DNA from: Chamaesiphon sp. 341R_metabat_111
Lineage (GTDB): Bacteria > Cyanobacteriota > Cyanobacteriia > Cyanobacteriales > Chamaesiphonaceae
NCBI GenBank assembly: GCA_025351825.1
Contig: JANXVE010000005.1
Location: 47,702 to 111,701, forward strand
Reading direction: 5' to 3'
Length of the DNA: 64,000 bases
Shown here: in pieces, positions 44,966 through 54,365 of the stretch
How positions within the stretch are numbered: position 1 is the stretch's first letter
How the letters are laid out: every line of letters starts with the position of its first letter
The notes under the pieces: generated by a model
What the model was told of the DNA's origin: nothing
Database searches by the model: none
What the model saw: only the letters and a program-made list of their open reading frames with translations
Program-made: the position numbers and the translations under genes

Positions 44966-45386
44966 TAGTGCAATGACATTTGGCAATAGACAATCGATAA
45001 CCAAAGACAACCACAGGTTTGAGCGAGCATCATTACCCTGCGGCTGTCGTGAGATGGTCGCTTAGTTTAACCCCCTAATTAGAGATACCAGCCAAAACAC
45101 TTAACTTACATCGGGATTACCCTACTTTGTATTATTTTTGCATATAATCATATCCTCATAAGCTAGATCGAAGAGACTACGGCGATCGAGATTATTCGAG
45201 CTTTGAGAATCTTAAAAAATGGGATGCACCCACTCACCTCTGAAGCAATCAACATGAATCCCAAAACAGATCGAGATGAGATCTTCATTGAAGTTTCATG
45301 GAGAAGCACGTCGAAGAAGCTCTCCCAGCGTCATCGCAAGTAATTATTATTCATCCTCCGCGATTCGCTCACCAACTCATCCTAAT
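44966..45386 (+). promoter_or_regulatory. Upstream region of the TerY-P type cluster
   Basis: About 420 bases. It is A/T-rich at 45110 to 45160 (ATTATTTTTGCATATAATC, with a TATAAT-like TATAATC) and is the likely promoter zone for the kinase operon. The kinase frame is open from 45276, but the conserved start is judged to be at 45387. No further element was found. Confidence 0.4.
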
Positions 45387-46709
45387 ATGCACGACCTACT
45401 TACAATTGGCCAAACAGTACATACCGAATCTGTAAATCTTCCTTGTACGATCGAGAAATTCCTCGGCGGTGGGGGGCAAGGCGAAGTTTATCAAGCCAAT
45501 CTAGGCGGTCGATCGGTCGCACTCAAGTGGTATTTTCCCCACGTTATCAAAGTCGATCCACAGCAAAGATCTCGGCTAGAAGTAGCGATCGATTATGGCT
45601 CGCCCCAAGAGCAATTCCTCTGGCCGATCGATCTCGTATCCGAGCCAGGGATCTGCGGCTTTGGTTACATCATGTCGCTCCGACAGCCACAATATAAAAC
45701 ATTGGTCGATCTGATGAAAGGGCGGATTAAGCACAACTTCCGCGCGATCTCTACTGCTGGGTTTCAATTAGCAGATAGCTTTCTCCAGCTTCACTCCAAA
45801 GGCTTGTGTTATTGCGATATTTCCTTTGGAAATATCTTCTTCAATCCCGATACTGGTGACATTCTGATCTGTGATAACGACAATGTGACTGCTAATGGTG
45901 AGGAAGTGAGTATTTGCGGTACTCCTAGGTTCATGGCACCGGAAATTGTCACTGGACAAGCCAGACCGAGCACGCAGACCGATTTATACTCCCTCGCCGT
46001 ATTGCTGTTCTACATATTGCTGATTCATCATCCGTTGGAAGGGCAACAGGAAACACAAATCGCCTGTCTAGATGCCCCAGCAATGACGCGACTGTATGGC
46101 AGCGAAGCCCTATTTATCTTCGATCCCCATAATCCGGCTAACAAACCGCTCCCTGGCTACCACGACAATGCGATCGCCTACTGGCAGATTTACCCCCAAT
46201 TTTTACGAGACTTATTTACCAAGGCATTTACTAAGGGGATTAACGATCCCGAGCATGGACGAGTCCGCGAGTCTGAATGGCGCGGAGCAATGGTACGGCT
46301 GCGGGATGCGATTGTCTATTGCGGTCATTGTGGACAAGAGAATTTCTATGATGTCGCGCGGATCGAACGATCGGGTGCAAACTCCCATTTTTGTTGTGAT
46401 TGTCACCACCAGATTCGGCTACCACCGCGAATTCGGATTGGCAATCAGACTGTGATGCTCAATCACGATACCCAGTTATTCCCCCATCACATCAATAAAT
46501 ATCTGTTTGACTTTTCGCAGCCGATTGCCGAAGTTAGCCGCCATCCCGCTAATCCAAACCTCTGGGGGATTAAAAATCTCAGTCAGGACAACTGGATCTA
46601 TACAACCGCCACAGGCGAACTGAAAAATATCGAACCCAATCGCAGCATCCCGATCGTCGGCGGAGCCAAGATTAATTTTGGTAATGCTGAAGGCGAAATT
46701 CGCATCTAA
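45387..46709 (+). CDS. Ser/Thr kinase of TerY-P type with zinc ribbon and C-terminal module
   Basis: About 440 residues from ATG 45387 (MHDLLTIGQTV). An in-frame start at 45276 is possible but weak. The kinase core has KFLGGGGQGEVYQA (glycine loop), SVALKWYF (Lys), CYCDISFGNIFF (catalytic loop with D and N but without the usual RD), CDNDN (replacing DFG), and FMAPEIVTG. The CDNDN and the CDISFGN loop are the variant seen in TerY-P kinases. Then come CGHCGQ and FCCDCH (a zinc ribbon), and a last 80 residues, HPANPNLWGIKN and KINFGNAEGEIRI. That last module recurs at the end of the PrsW protein at 50345. Confidence 0.82.
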   Translation: MHDLLTIGQTVHTESVNLPCTIEKFLGGGGQGEVYQANLGGRSVALKWYFPHVIKVDPQQRSRLEVAIDYGSPQEQFLWPIDLVSEPGICGFGYIMSLRQPQYKTLVDLMKGRIKHNFRAISTAGFQLADSFLQLHSKGLCYCDISFGNIFFNPDTGDILICDNDNVTANGEEVSICGTPRFMAPEIVTGQARPSTQTDLYSLAVLLFYILLIHHPLEGQQETQIACLDAPAMTRLYGSEALFIFDPHNPANKPLPGYHDNAIAYWQIYPQFLRDLFTKAFTKGINDPEHGRVRESEWRGAMVRLRDAIVYCGHCGQENFYDVARIERSGANSHFCCDCHHQIRLPPRIRIGNQTVMLNHDTQLFPHHINKYLFDFSQPIAEVSRHPANPNLWGIKNLSQDNWIYTTATGELKNIEPNRSIPIVGGAKINFGNAEGEIRI

Positions 46710-46762
46710 AGCCTGACTGCTCCCAGTAACAATTTAGATCCACTCATAACAAGGTATCAACT

Positions 46763-47455
46763 ATGCCCTTAAATCCAGGTCAATTAGCCAGTCGTCCCCT
46801 TCACTTCATCTGGATTTGCGATGTCTCTGGCTCAATGTCACATAAAGGCAAAATTAGCTCCCTCAATACTGCCATTCGGGAAGCAATCCCGCTGATGCAG
46901 CAAGAGGCCGATCGCAACCCAAACGCTGAAGTATTTGTGCGCGTGATTAAATTTGCGAGTGGTGCTCAATGGCATATCGCCGAACCGACACCGATTCAAG
47001 ATTTTAAGTGGACAGATCTCACCGCCGATGGCGTGACCGATCTCGGTAAAGCCTTGACGATGGTTGCAGAACAGCTCAAAACGCCACCGATGACCGATCG
47101 CGCCCTGCCGCCTGTATTAGTCCTAATTTCTGATGGTCATCCGACCGATGATTTTAATACCGGACTCCAAAAATTAATGGCTCAACCTTGGGGGCAAAAA
47201 GCCGTGCGGATGGCGATCGGCATTGGTGCCGATGTCAACTACGAACCATTACAAAAATTTATCGGTAATTCGGAACTTCAACCCCTTCAAGCCAATAATC
47301 CTGATGATTTGGTCAGACAAATCAAATGGGTATCTACCGCAGTGATGGGGGCTGTTTCTGCTCCCAAAAGTCAACCATTTGACAGTTTAGTTAAAACATT
47401 TATCCCTATTCCCCAGCCGCCAAGTCCGAACGATATTAGTTCTGATATTTGGTGA
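46763..47455 (+). CDS. vWA domain protein (TerY-like)
   Basis: 230 residues. FIWICDVSGSMSHKG is the DxSxS metal site, with LISDGHPTDDF later and GIGADVNYEPLQKFIG near the end, as in the TerY family. It begins 53 bases after the kinase and ends 15 bases before the PP2C start. The kinase, vWA and PP2C trio defines the TerY-P triad, a signalling module proposed to control stress or conflict responses by reversible phosphorylation. Confidence 0.88.
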   Translation: MPLNPGQLASRPLHFIWICDVSGSMSHKGKISSLNTAIREAIPLMQQEADRNPNAEVFVRVIKFASGAQWHIAEPTPIQDFKWTDLTADGVTDLGKALTMVAEQLKTPPMTDRALPPVLVLISDGHPTDDFNTGLQKLMAQPWGQKAVRMAIGIGADVNYEPLQKFIGNSELQPLQANNPDDLVRQIKWVSTAVMGAVSAPKSQPFDSLVKTFIPIPQPPSPNDISSDIW

Positions 47456-47470
47456 AAGGAGTTGAAACTA

Positions 47471-48901
47471 ATGCCTACAAACATCCCATCCACACAATGG
47501 CTATGTACGGGCCGATCGGTTCGAGGAGCATCCCACGATCGATCGGGACTACCCAATCAAGATGCTATTGACTGGTATCCTCAGTCAGGAAGTAGTCTGC
47601 CACTGATTCTAGCCGTTTCCGATGGTCATGGCAGTGCCAAAAGTTTTCGGAGCGATCGGGGTTCACAGTTCGCGGTGAGAACCGCAATTGAGGTCATCCG
47701 TAAGTTTTTGTTAGTAACCGATCTGAATGAGATTGGGGATTTAGCCAAAAGCCGCCTGAGAGAACAATTAACCGACCAAGTTCTAGAACTAACTCAACGT
47801 TGGCAGGAAAATGTCAATTTGGATGTGGCAGCTTTTCCTTTTACCGAAGAAGAAAAAGTCAAGCTGTTACAACAAGAAGGCGAAAAGGGTCTCCACAGTA
47901 TTCATGAAAATCCACTCTTAGCTTATGGAGCTACACTGCTGATCGTTGCCATAACTGAGTCCTCGATCATTTATCTCCAGCTTGGTGATGGTGATATCCT
48001 GCGTGTTGATGCTCACGGAAAAACTACGAAACCAGTAGCTAGAGATCCAAACCTAATTGGTAACGAAACGACATCCCTGTGCATGAATAATGCCTGGACT
48101 GAATTCAGGATCGAGGTGGAATTTTTAGATCGAGATATCCCCAGCCAAATTCCGGCATTAATTCTCCTGAGTACTGATGGGTATTCCAATTCTTACAGTT
48201 CAGATGAAGAATTTTTCAAAATTGGCAATAATTATCTCCAGGAAATTCGAGAAGGTGGCATTAAATCTATCGATCGACAATTACAGAACTTCCTGGGTCA
48301 AATTTCAAGTGGCGGTAGTGGAGATGATATTACACTCGGCATCGCCAGTAGATTTGAAAGACCAGCTTCGATCGATCTACCAGAGGTAAATCCAGAAGGA
48401 AACAATCAACTTGGAGATAGTGAAATGACAACACAGCATCCTACGAGACCAAGAAAGACTACTAGTAATAGTAAGTGGCTAGAACGATTAGTAATATTGG
48501 CTTTACTATTACCGATCCTAAGTATCTGTTTGAGTGCTTACTTTTTTTTTGAATTATTATCAGTAAAAAAAAATCTCACACAAATCCAAACTGAACAATG
48601 TCAAGATCGAGTTCAACTTGACGCACTCAAGCAACAAATGGAGAAAACTCAAGAGAAATCAAGCAAACATACAGGGCAAAAACCCAAACAATCTAACTCT
48701 AATCCAGCATCAAGCCCAAGTCTAAATCCAAGTCCAAGCCTAAGTCCAAGTCCAAGCCTAAGTCCATGCCCAAGCCCAAGTTCAAGTCCGACACCAAGTT
48801 CAAATCCAAGCCCGACAACAGGTTCGAGTTCGACATCAAGTTCAAGTTCGACACCAAGTTCAACATCAGATAGCAGCCGAACTGAACCCCAGAAAAAATA
48901 A
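47471..48901 (+). CDS. Membrane-anchored PP2C Ser/Thr phosphatase
   Basis: About 476 residues. ATG 47471 follows AAAGGAG by 9 bases. An upstream TTG at 47462 is rejected. Metal-binding motifs are AVSDGHGSAKS, LQLGDGDILRVD and LLSTDGYSNSY, with SGDDITLGIAS later. One membrane segment (RLVILALLLPILSICLSAYFFF) lies near 340, then a short coiled coil, and an outer tail of about 65 residues of Ser-Pro and Ser-Thr repeats. The phosphatase domain lies on the cytoplasmic side, facing the kinase, and the tail is outside. The tail is coded by short imperfect 6-base repeats (48700 to 48890) and may vary between strains. Confidence 0.87.
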   Translation: MPTNIPSTQWLCTGRSVRGASHDRSGLPNQDAIDWYPQSGSSLPLILAVSDGHGSAKSFRSDRGSQFAVRTAIEVIRKFLLVTDLNEIGDLAKSRLREQLTDQVLELTQRWQENVNLDVAAFPFTEEEKVKLLQQEGEKGLHSIHENPLLAYGATLLIVAITESSIIYLQLGDGDILRVDAHGKTTKPVARDPNLIGNETTSLCMNNAWTEFRIEVEFLDRDIPSQIPALILLSTDGYSNSYSSDEEFFKIGNNYLQEIREGGIKSIDRQLQNFLGQISSGGSGDDITLGIASRFERPASIDLPEVNPEGNNQLGDSEMTTQHPTRPRKTTSNSKWLERLVILALLLPILSICLSAYFFFELLSVKKNLTQIQTEQCQDRVQLDALKQQMEKTQEKSSKHTGQKPKQSNSNPASSPSLNPSPSLSPSPSLSPCPSPSSSPTPSSNPSPTTGSSSTSSSSSTPSSTSDSSRTEPQKK

Positions 48902-48984
48902 GCTGATACTCATCAGCTAATCAAGCGGCGAAGATTTCAAGCAACAGTAGCTATTAAAACTAATAATTCAGATGTGATTTAAAA

Positions 48985-49362
48985 ATGATGGATAATCCTA
49001 ATGTTGTCGTTATTATAGCTCGATGCAGCCAGACCAAACAGAGTTTTGGCATCCGATTAGAGGAAAAATCATCAAACTGCTGGATTGCTGATTGGGCATT
49101 TCCGGTGCAGGAACTAACCGCAAAAAAGGAAGGCTATGACAATACCGAAATTGTGGGTAGTTTTTCAGTCGATACCGCTTATCCAGGCTGTCCTTACTGT
49201 CAACACCAGAGTTTTTGTTTGTGCGGCGGTAATTCATTTTTTAAATGCAATAAAGTTGGCTGTAATGATGACCAAGCTATCGATTATATCTGCCCTTGGT
49301 GTAACAACAAAGTTATAATTGATGGAAGTATCACAAGCTTGAGAGCTGGAGACGATCGATGA
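48985..49362 (+). CDS. TerY-C type zinc-ribbon protein
   Basis: 125 residues, soluble. The C-terminal half has CPYCQHQSFCLCGG followed by FFKCNKVGCN and CPWCNNKVII, a double zinc ribbon as found at the C-terminus of TerY proteins. It may act as an adaptor. The stop overlaps the next start (ATGA). Confidence 0.75.
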   Translation: MMDNPNVVVIIARCSQTKQSFGIRLEEKSSNCWIADWAFPVQELTAKKEGYDNTEIVGSFSVDTAYPGCPYCQHQSFCLCGGNSFFKCNKVGCNDDQAIDYICPWCNNKVIIDGSITSLRAGDDR

Positions 49363-50312
49363 ACGATATCCCCAGACAAAAGCTAAGTGAAATCATTACT
49401 AAATACGGTGATACTGCTTGCGATCCACGTCGCTGTGAAGGATTACTGAGGGACTACTGTGGACAATATCCAAAAGAAATTTTCTTACTAGTTAATGCTC
49501 TCCATAAAGGAGTTACCAACGAACTAATTAAATCAAAAAATAGTGTATCTCCGCCGATTGTCCTAGCAAGATTGACCAAAAAATTGCAAGATGAACTAGG
49601 AATCACTGAAGAATCTGCATTCTGGGCAGTAGATTCCTGGGGTCTAGGCTTAGGGGTAATTTCTGAACCTAGACTGCCTACGAACAAAGATGCACCTCAA
49701 GAACCAAAAATCGATGAAGATACAGTCGTAAAACCCACCTCTAAATTTGTTAATGTATGGGCGGTAATAGCAGCATTCACTACTTGTTCACTCGCGATCG
49801 CTTGTTCCAATTTGAATGATTATCAAAATAAATTTGAAAGTGCCAATGAAGATTTAATATCACTCAATCGTGAATATCAAAACTATAAAAATTCTTTTAA
49901 TAATACAGAGTCGAATATTAAAAGCAATATTCAAAATAATGTATTTCTAACCAAAGAAAGTCATGTTAGTTTGTGCAACGCTAGCTCTAGCGACAGTATT
50001 AATGTTGCATTAATGTATCATGAAAAAGCTAAAGAATCTAATTTTAAATCCAAAGGATGGTGGCCTGTAAAGAAAGATTCCTGTGAAAGTGTTGCTGTGA
50101 ATATAGATAAGAATGAAACCGCTATTTATATTCATGGAGAATCTGGAAAAGTAACGTGGGGATCGAAAGATTTCTCCTTTTGTGTTACTCATCCAAATTT
50201 ATTCGATATCTCGAACGCAAATCAAAGCTCGACATGTCCAGACAGCACTGTTAATGCTACTAAGTTCATCATCGTTCCAGGGATGAATACTTACACTTTC
50301 AAAGATTATTAA
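49359..50312 (+). CDS. Membrane protein with conserved helical N-terminal domain
   Basis: 317 residues. The first 105 (MNDIPRQKLSEIITKYG, then CEGLLRDYCGQYPKEIFLLVNAL, then AFWAVDSWGLGLGVI) form a domain that recurs in bacterial signalling proteins. A hydrophobic segment (VNVWAVIAAFTTCSLAIACS) follows, then a coiled coil and an outer beta-rich part with Cys residues. It is coupled to the zinc-ribbon gene. The N-terminal domain may mediate recruitment to the kinase. Function unproven. Confidence 0.68.
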   Translation: MNDIPRQKLSEIITKYGDTACDPRRCEGLLRDYCGQYPKEIFLLVNALHKGVTNELIKSKNSVSPPIVLARLTKKLQDELGITEESAFWAVDSWGLGLGVISEPRLPTNKDAPQEPKIDEDTVVKPTSKFVNVWAVIAAFTTCSLAIACSNLNDYQNKFESANEDLISLNREYQNYKNSFNNTESNIKSNIQNNVFLTKESHVSLCNASSSDSINVALMYHEKAKESNFKSKGWWPVKKDSCESVAVNIDKNETAIYIHGESGKVTWGSKDFSFCVTHPNLFDISNANQSSTCPDSTVNATKFIIVPGMNTYTFKDY

Positions 50313-50344
50313 ATAATTTTTCTGGCTTGAATAGCTAATGTTTT

Positions 50345-51619
50345 ATGAGCAATCGCAAAAAAATAAAAAATAACTCACTTCGCCTGAGCGAAATGATACC
50401 GTTAATTGGTAAAAATCAGGATTTAAGAAAGAAAGCCTTTCTCATCCCAGGTATTCTTACTGTTCTATTAGTCATTGGACTTTTTTCCTCCCGTGATAAT
50501 CCTGGATTTTTCAATTTTTTACTTGGAATTTACCTGACAGGAGGCGGCTACTACGTCATTTACCGACAAGTAGGTAAAAGCAAACCTTGGTGGCTATTGT
50601 TGGGTACAGCAATAGCCACCATTCTACTAATGGTCAGTCCTATCTTCTCTAGTTTTGACTTCGTTTTTCGACATATCCTACCAGGACAACTACTAACAGA
50701 TCGAACTCAGGTTATTCCTTTGTTTATCCATATGTTTTTTGGGGCAGGTATGTTAGAAGAGCTTTTCAAAGTTTTACCAGTGTTCCTAGCTCTAGGAATC
50801 GGTAAAATGCTCAGATCTCCTTGGCGAGAACAAATTGGAGTATGGGAACCATTAGATGGCATTCTTTTAGCATCTGCATCTGCGGCTGGATTCACGCTAC
50901 TAGAAACATTAGGACAGTACGTGCCTGATGTGGTGAAGATGACTGCTGAAGCAGGAGTTGGAACAGATGAATTAGCAGGGTTGCATGTACTCATTCCTCG
51001 CCTGATCGGACAAATTGCCGGACACATTGCTTATAGTGGCTACTTTGGTTATTTTATCGGTTTAAGCGTACTCAAACCACGTAAAAGTTGGTTAATTTTG
51101 GTAGTCGGTTATTTAACAGCCGCAACTCTCCATGCACTCTGGAATGCTGCTCCTAATATCTGGGTTAGTATATTTGCTGGAATTTTAGCATATACATTCT
51201 TAATGGCGGCTATTCTTAAAGCCCGCGAACTTTCACCAGATCGTTCTCAAAACTGGGCGACAATTTATGCACCCTCATCATCACCGCCACCTCAGTCATC
51301 AGTTCCAACAGTAATCTCATCACCATTTTGCTTATCAATTAATCAACGGTTAATTCCCTTGGATTTAGGCAGACAAATCCCCAGCCAAGAGATTCCTGGA
51401 TTAGGAGCACAATCTCGCGGCGTAGTTGCTCAGGTAACTTCTCATCCTCAAGATCCTCATAAATTGGGATTGAAAAATTGTTCCTATCAGGCTTGGAGTG
51501 TAACTTTTCTTGATGGACAACAAACAAATATCGATTCAGGGAAAAACATTAAATTAGCCATTGGCATGAGGATTAATTTTGGAGCTGTTACCGGAGAAAT
51601 TAGAGCGAGAAGCACCTGA
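50345..51619 (+). CDS. PrsW-like intramembrane metalloprotease with C-terminal shared module
   Basis: 424 residues. About eight hydrophobic segments. GMLEELFKVLPVF provides the EE..K motif, FTLLETLGQY another conserved piece, AGHIAYSGYFGYFIG the His, and AATLHALWNAAPN the last His motif of PrsW/CPBP-type glutamic or metalloproteases. The final 95 residues, after membrane segments, read HPQDPHKLGLKNCSYQAW and MRINFGAVTGEIRA. They match the end of the kinase at 45387 and are expected in the cytoplasm. Confidence 0.82.
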   Translation: MSNRKKIKNNSLRLSEMIPLIGKNQDLRKKAFLIPGILTVLLVIGLFSSRDNPGFFNFLLGIYLTGGGYYVIYRQVGKSKPWWLLLGTAIATILLMVSPIFSSFDFVFRHILPGQLLTDRTQVIPLFIHMFFGAGMLEELFKVLPVFLALGIGKMLRSPWREQIGVWEPLDGILLASASAAGFTLLETLGQYVPDVVKMTAEAGVGTDELAGLHVLIPRLIGQIAGHIAYSGYFGYFIGLSVLKPRKSWLILVVGYLTAATLHALWNAAPNIWVSIFAGILAYTFLMAAILKARELSPDRSQNWATIYAPSSSPPPQSSVPTVISSPFCLSINQRLIPLDLGRQIPSQEIPGLGAQSRGVVAQVTSHPQDPHKLGLKNCSYQAWSVTFLDGQQTNIDSGKNIKLAIGMRINFGAVTGEIRARST

Positions 51620-51753
51620 AGTTGCTAGTTCCATCAAAATCTGGAAGAGCGGGGGCAAGAAGAAAAAATTGCAACTGAAATTATGAAACTGCATAAAACA
51701 ATCTCATCTGACCAATAGATTAATTAAATGAAAACTAGTGGAGGTTTTTAAAT

Positions 51754-54258
51754 ATGAATTCTTGTAAAACTATTGTCGGCAACAGTCCTCAGATTCAAAT
51801 GTATTGGCAGGGTAAGACTATTTCTTTCACACTGAATCAGCCAGAACACTCTATGGGTAGGGGACTCAAGCAACCTCCACCAGTCGGGTTGGTAGTACCC
51901 GTTGAGTGGGAATTGATAAGTCGGAACCAAGCTATCTTTCGCCAAGTCGGAAATGACTACGATATTTATGATGGTGATGGCAAAACGCCTAGTAGCAATC
52001 GTCTATTCATTAATAATCGCTTGATCTCACCGCAGGAAGGGTATCGACTTCAGCCCGATTGCGAGTTGCGGATCGGTCAAGATCCGCAACATCATGTCAG
52101 ACTGATCTACATCGATCCCCAAAAGATCCAGATCGGTGCTGCTCCCCTCCAAACAGTTATTCACTTCCAGCCGCAGCACAAGATCTCGATCGGCCGCGAT
52201 GCAAGTAATGATTTTGTGTTGAATGTGCCGACTGTTTCCCGTCATCATGCGGCGATCGAATTAACCCAGTCAGGTCAGTATATCGTCTATAACTATAGTC
52301 CGAACGGGATATTTGTCGATCGGCAAAAAGTCAGCAAAACGACAGCGATGGGGATTGGCTCGATTTTGCAAGTCGGTCCCTATACCTTTGTGCTGCAATC
52401 TAACGCGCTCGCACTTGCAGATCGCGGTGAAAATATCCGACTAGATGTCGATCGAGTGACTAAGGTAGTCAAGATCAAAGATAATCAACATCTCTGTCTA
52501 CTGAATAATGTCAATCTTGCGATCGAACCTGGGCAATTTGTCGCTTTAGTCGGGGGTAGTGGGGCAGGTAAATCGACACTGATGCAAACCCTACTAGGAA
52601 TTCAGCAACCCACAGATGGGGTTGTTTATCTCAATGGCGATAATCTACTGACGAACTTTAATATCTATCGGAATTTAATCGGCTATGTGCCCCAAAGTGA
52701 TATCGTTCATCGCAACCTGACGGTGAGGGAAGTCCTCGAATATGCTGCTCGATTGCGCCTCCCGCCAGACATCGATCTGCCAGCGACGATCGCGAAAACT
52801 CTCAGTGAAATCGAGCTAGAGCCACGTCAGCACAATCTCGTCAAAAACCTCAGTGGCGGACAACTCAAGCGTGTCAGTATCGGAGTGGAACTATTAGCAA
52901 ATCCCAAGCTGTTCTTTCTTGACGAACCGACATCGGGACTCGATCCAGGCTTGGACAAAAAAATGATGCAACTATTACGCCGACTCGCAGATCGGGGGCG
53001 GACAGTGGTGCTGGTTACACATGCGACTAGTAATATCAACCTTTGCGATCGAGTGGCATTTATGGGATTGGGTGGAAATCTCTGTTATTTTGGTCCGCCA
53101 GCAACCGCTAGCAAATTTTTCGAGGTGTCAAGTAATGATTTTGCTGACATCTATATCAAACTTGAAACAGCCGAGGATTGTTTAGCTATGGCGGCTAAGT
53201 TCCAATCTTCCAGATATTATCGAGAGTATGTCACCCAGCGACAAAGTTTGCCGACACCCAGTGGCGGTTCTGCTAGTAACAATCAAGTGACTTTGCCACC
53301 GCCTAAACCAGTTAAACAGTCTTTTTTCAAACAGATTCAGATCCTGATTAGTCGTTATGTCCAACTGCTCCGCCGCGATCCTGTCTATATCGGTTTATCC
53401 TTATTGACTGCACCAATCGGCATTTTATTGGTGTATTTGGCGACTAAAGGTACCTTGGAAAATCCCGATTTCACCTTCAGCTCAGATACTAATCCGCTCC
53501 TGATTCCTTTTGTCGGATCGGCTAATTTTAACCGAGCAGCAATCGCACTCAAAATCCTGTTTGTATTTACCTGTGCCAATATTTGGGTAGGATTGGCTAG
53601 CTCACTCCAGGAAATCATCAAAGAATCGGCAATCTACCTCCGAGAACGGTTGGTTAACTTGGGTTTGTTGGCTTACATTGGCTCCAAGTTCTTAACATTG
53701 GCAGGGTTGGCGGTTGCCCAAAGTACGATTATTAGTCTGCTTGTGCTAATTTGCTTTCAAAATCCCGCCCCAGTTGCGGGAATTGCTCCGCTCAATTGGT
53801 ATTTGGGACTGCCAATTACTACGTTCTTGAGTATTTTGGCGGCACTTGCGCTCGGTTTGATGGTGTCAGCCAGTGTCAAGAACAGTTCTCAAGCTAATAG
53901 TGCGCTGCCTTTACTGTTGCTACCACAAGTGATATTTGCTGGAGTGTTGTTTGTCCTCGACAAGGTAGAAATCGGGCGATATATCTCTTGGTTAACCATT
54001 AGTAGGTGGTCGATCGGTGCTTACGGTACACTAATTGATATAAATAAGCTGATCCCAGAGTGTCAAACTGCTAACAGTAACTTGTGTCCAGGGATGAAAC
54101 GGTCTTTAGTTTACACCACCAGTTGGCAGAATTTAGGCTTGAATTGGGGGATGTTGCTCCTGCAAACTGTTATTTGTCTAGCAATCGCTATTTGGCTCCA
54201 ACAACGCAAAGATATCATCAAATCACCTCGATCGATCTCACTGAGCAAAAAACGCTAA
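51754..54258 (+). CDS. FHA-FHA-ABC ATPase-permease fusion (ABC-2/ABCG type)
   Basis: 834 residues with GGAGG 8 bases before the ATG. An FHA-like N-terminal part (SMGRGLKQPPPVG) is followed by a canonical FHA domain (HKISIGRDASNDFVLNVPTV, then SRHHAAIEL), which binds phosphothreonine. The ABC domain has GGSGAGKSTLMQ, LSGGQLKRVSIGVEL and LFFLDEPTSGLD. The C-terminal half has six or so membrane segments with an ABC-2 permease pattern. The FHA domains could read out phosphorylation by the kinase at 45387. Substrate unknown. Confidence 0.87.
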   Translation: MNSCKTIVGNSPQIQMYWQGKTISFTLNQPEHSMGRGLKQPPPVGLVVPVEWELISRNQAIFRQVGNDYDIYDGDGKTPSSNRLFINNRLISPQEGYRLQPDCELRIGQDPQHHVRLIYIDPQKIQIGAAPLQTVIHFQPQHKISIGRDASNDFVLNVPTVSRHHAAIELTQSGQYIVYNYSPNGIFVDRQKVSKTTAMGIGSILQVGPYTFVLQSNALALADRGENIRLDVDRVTKVVKIKDNQHLCLLNNVNLAIEPGQFVALVGGSGAGKSTLMQTLLGIQQPTDGVVYLNGDNLLTNFNIYRNLIGYVPQSDIVHRNLTVREVLEYAARLRLPPDIDLPATIAKTLSEIELEPRQHNLVKNLSGGQLKRVSIGVELLANPKLFFLDEPTSGLDPGLDKKMMQLLRRLADRGRTVVLVTHATSNINLCDRVAFMGLGGNLCYFGPPATASKFFEVSSNDFADIYIKLETAEDCLAMAAKFQSSRYYREYVTQRQSLPTPSGGSASNNQVTLPPPKPVKQSFFKQIQILISRYVQLLRRDPVYIGLSLLTAPIGILLVYLATKGTLENPDFTFSSDTNPLLIPFVGSANFNRAAIALKILFVFTCANIWVGLASSLQEIIKESAIYLRERLVNLGLLAYIGSKFLTLAGLAVAQSTIISLLVLICFQNPAPVAGIAPLNWYLGLPITTFLSILAALALGLMVSASVKNSSQANSALPLLLLPQVIFAGVLFVLDKVEIGRYISWLTISRWSIGAYGTLIDINKLIPECQTANSNLCPGMKRSLVYTTSWQNLGLNWGMLLLQTVICLAIAIWLQQRKDIIKSPRSISLSKKR

Positions 54259-54365
54259 CATCTGCCGATCGAAATTTTCGTGCTCCTATCTCTAAAATGA
54301 TGGGATTCGGCGTTGAATCCAGACACTTATAAGTATTTATTATTAAACTAATCTAGGCAAGATCG

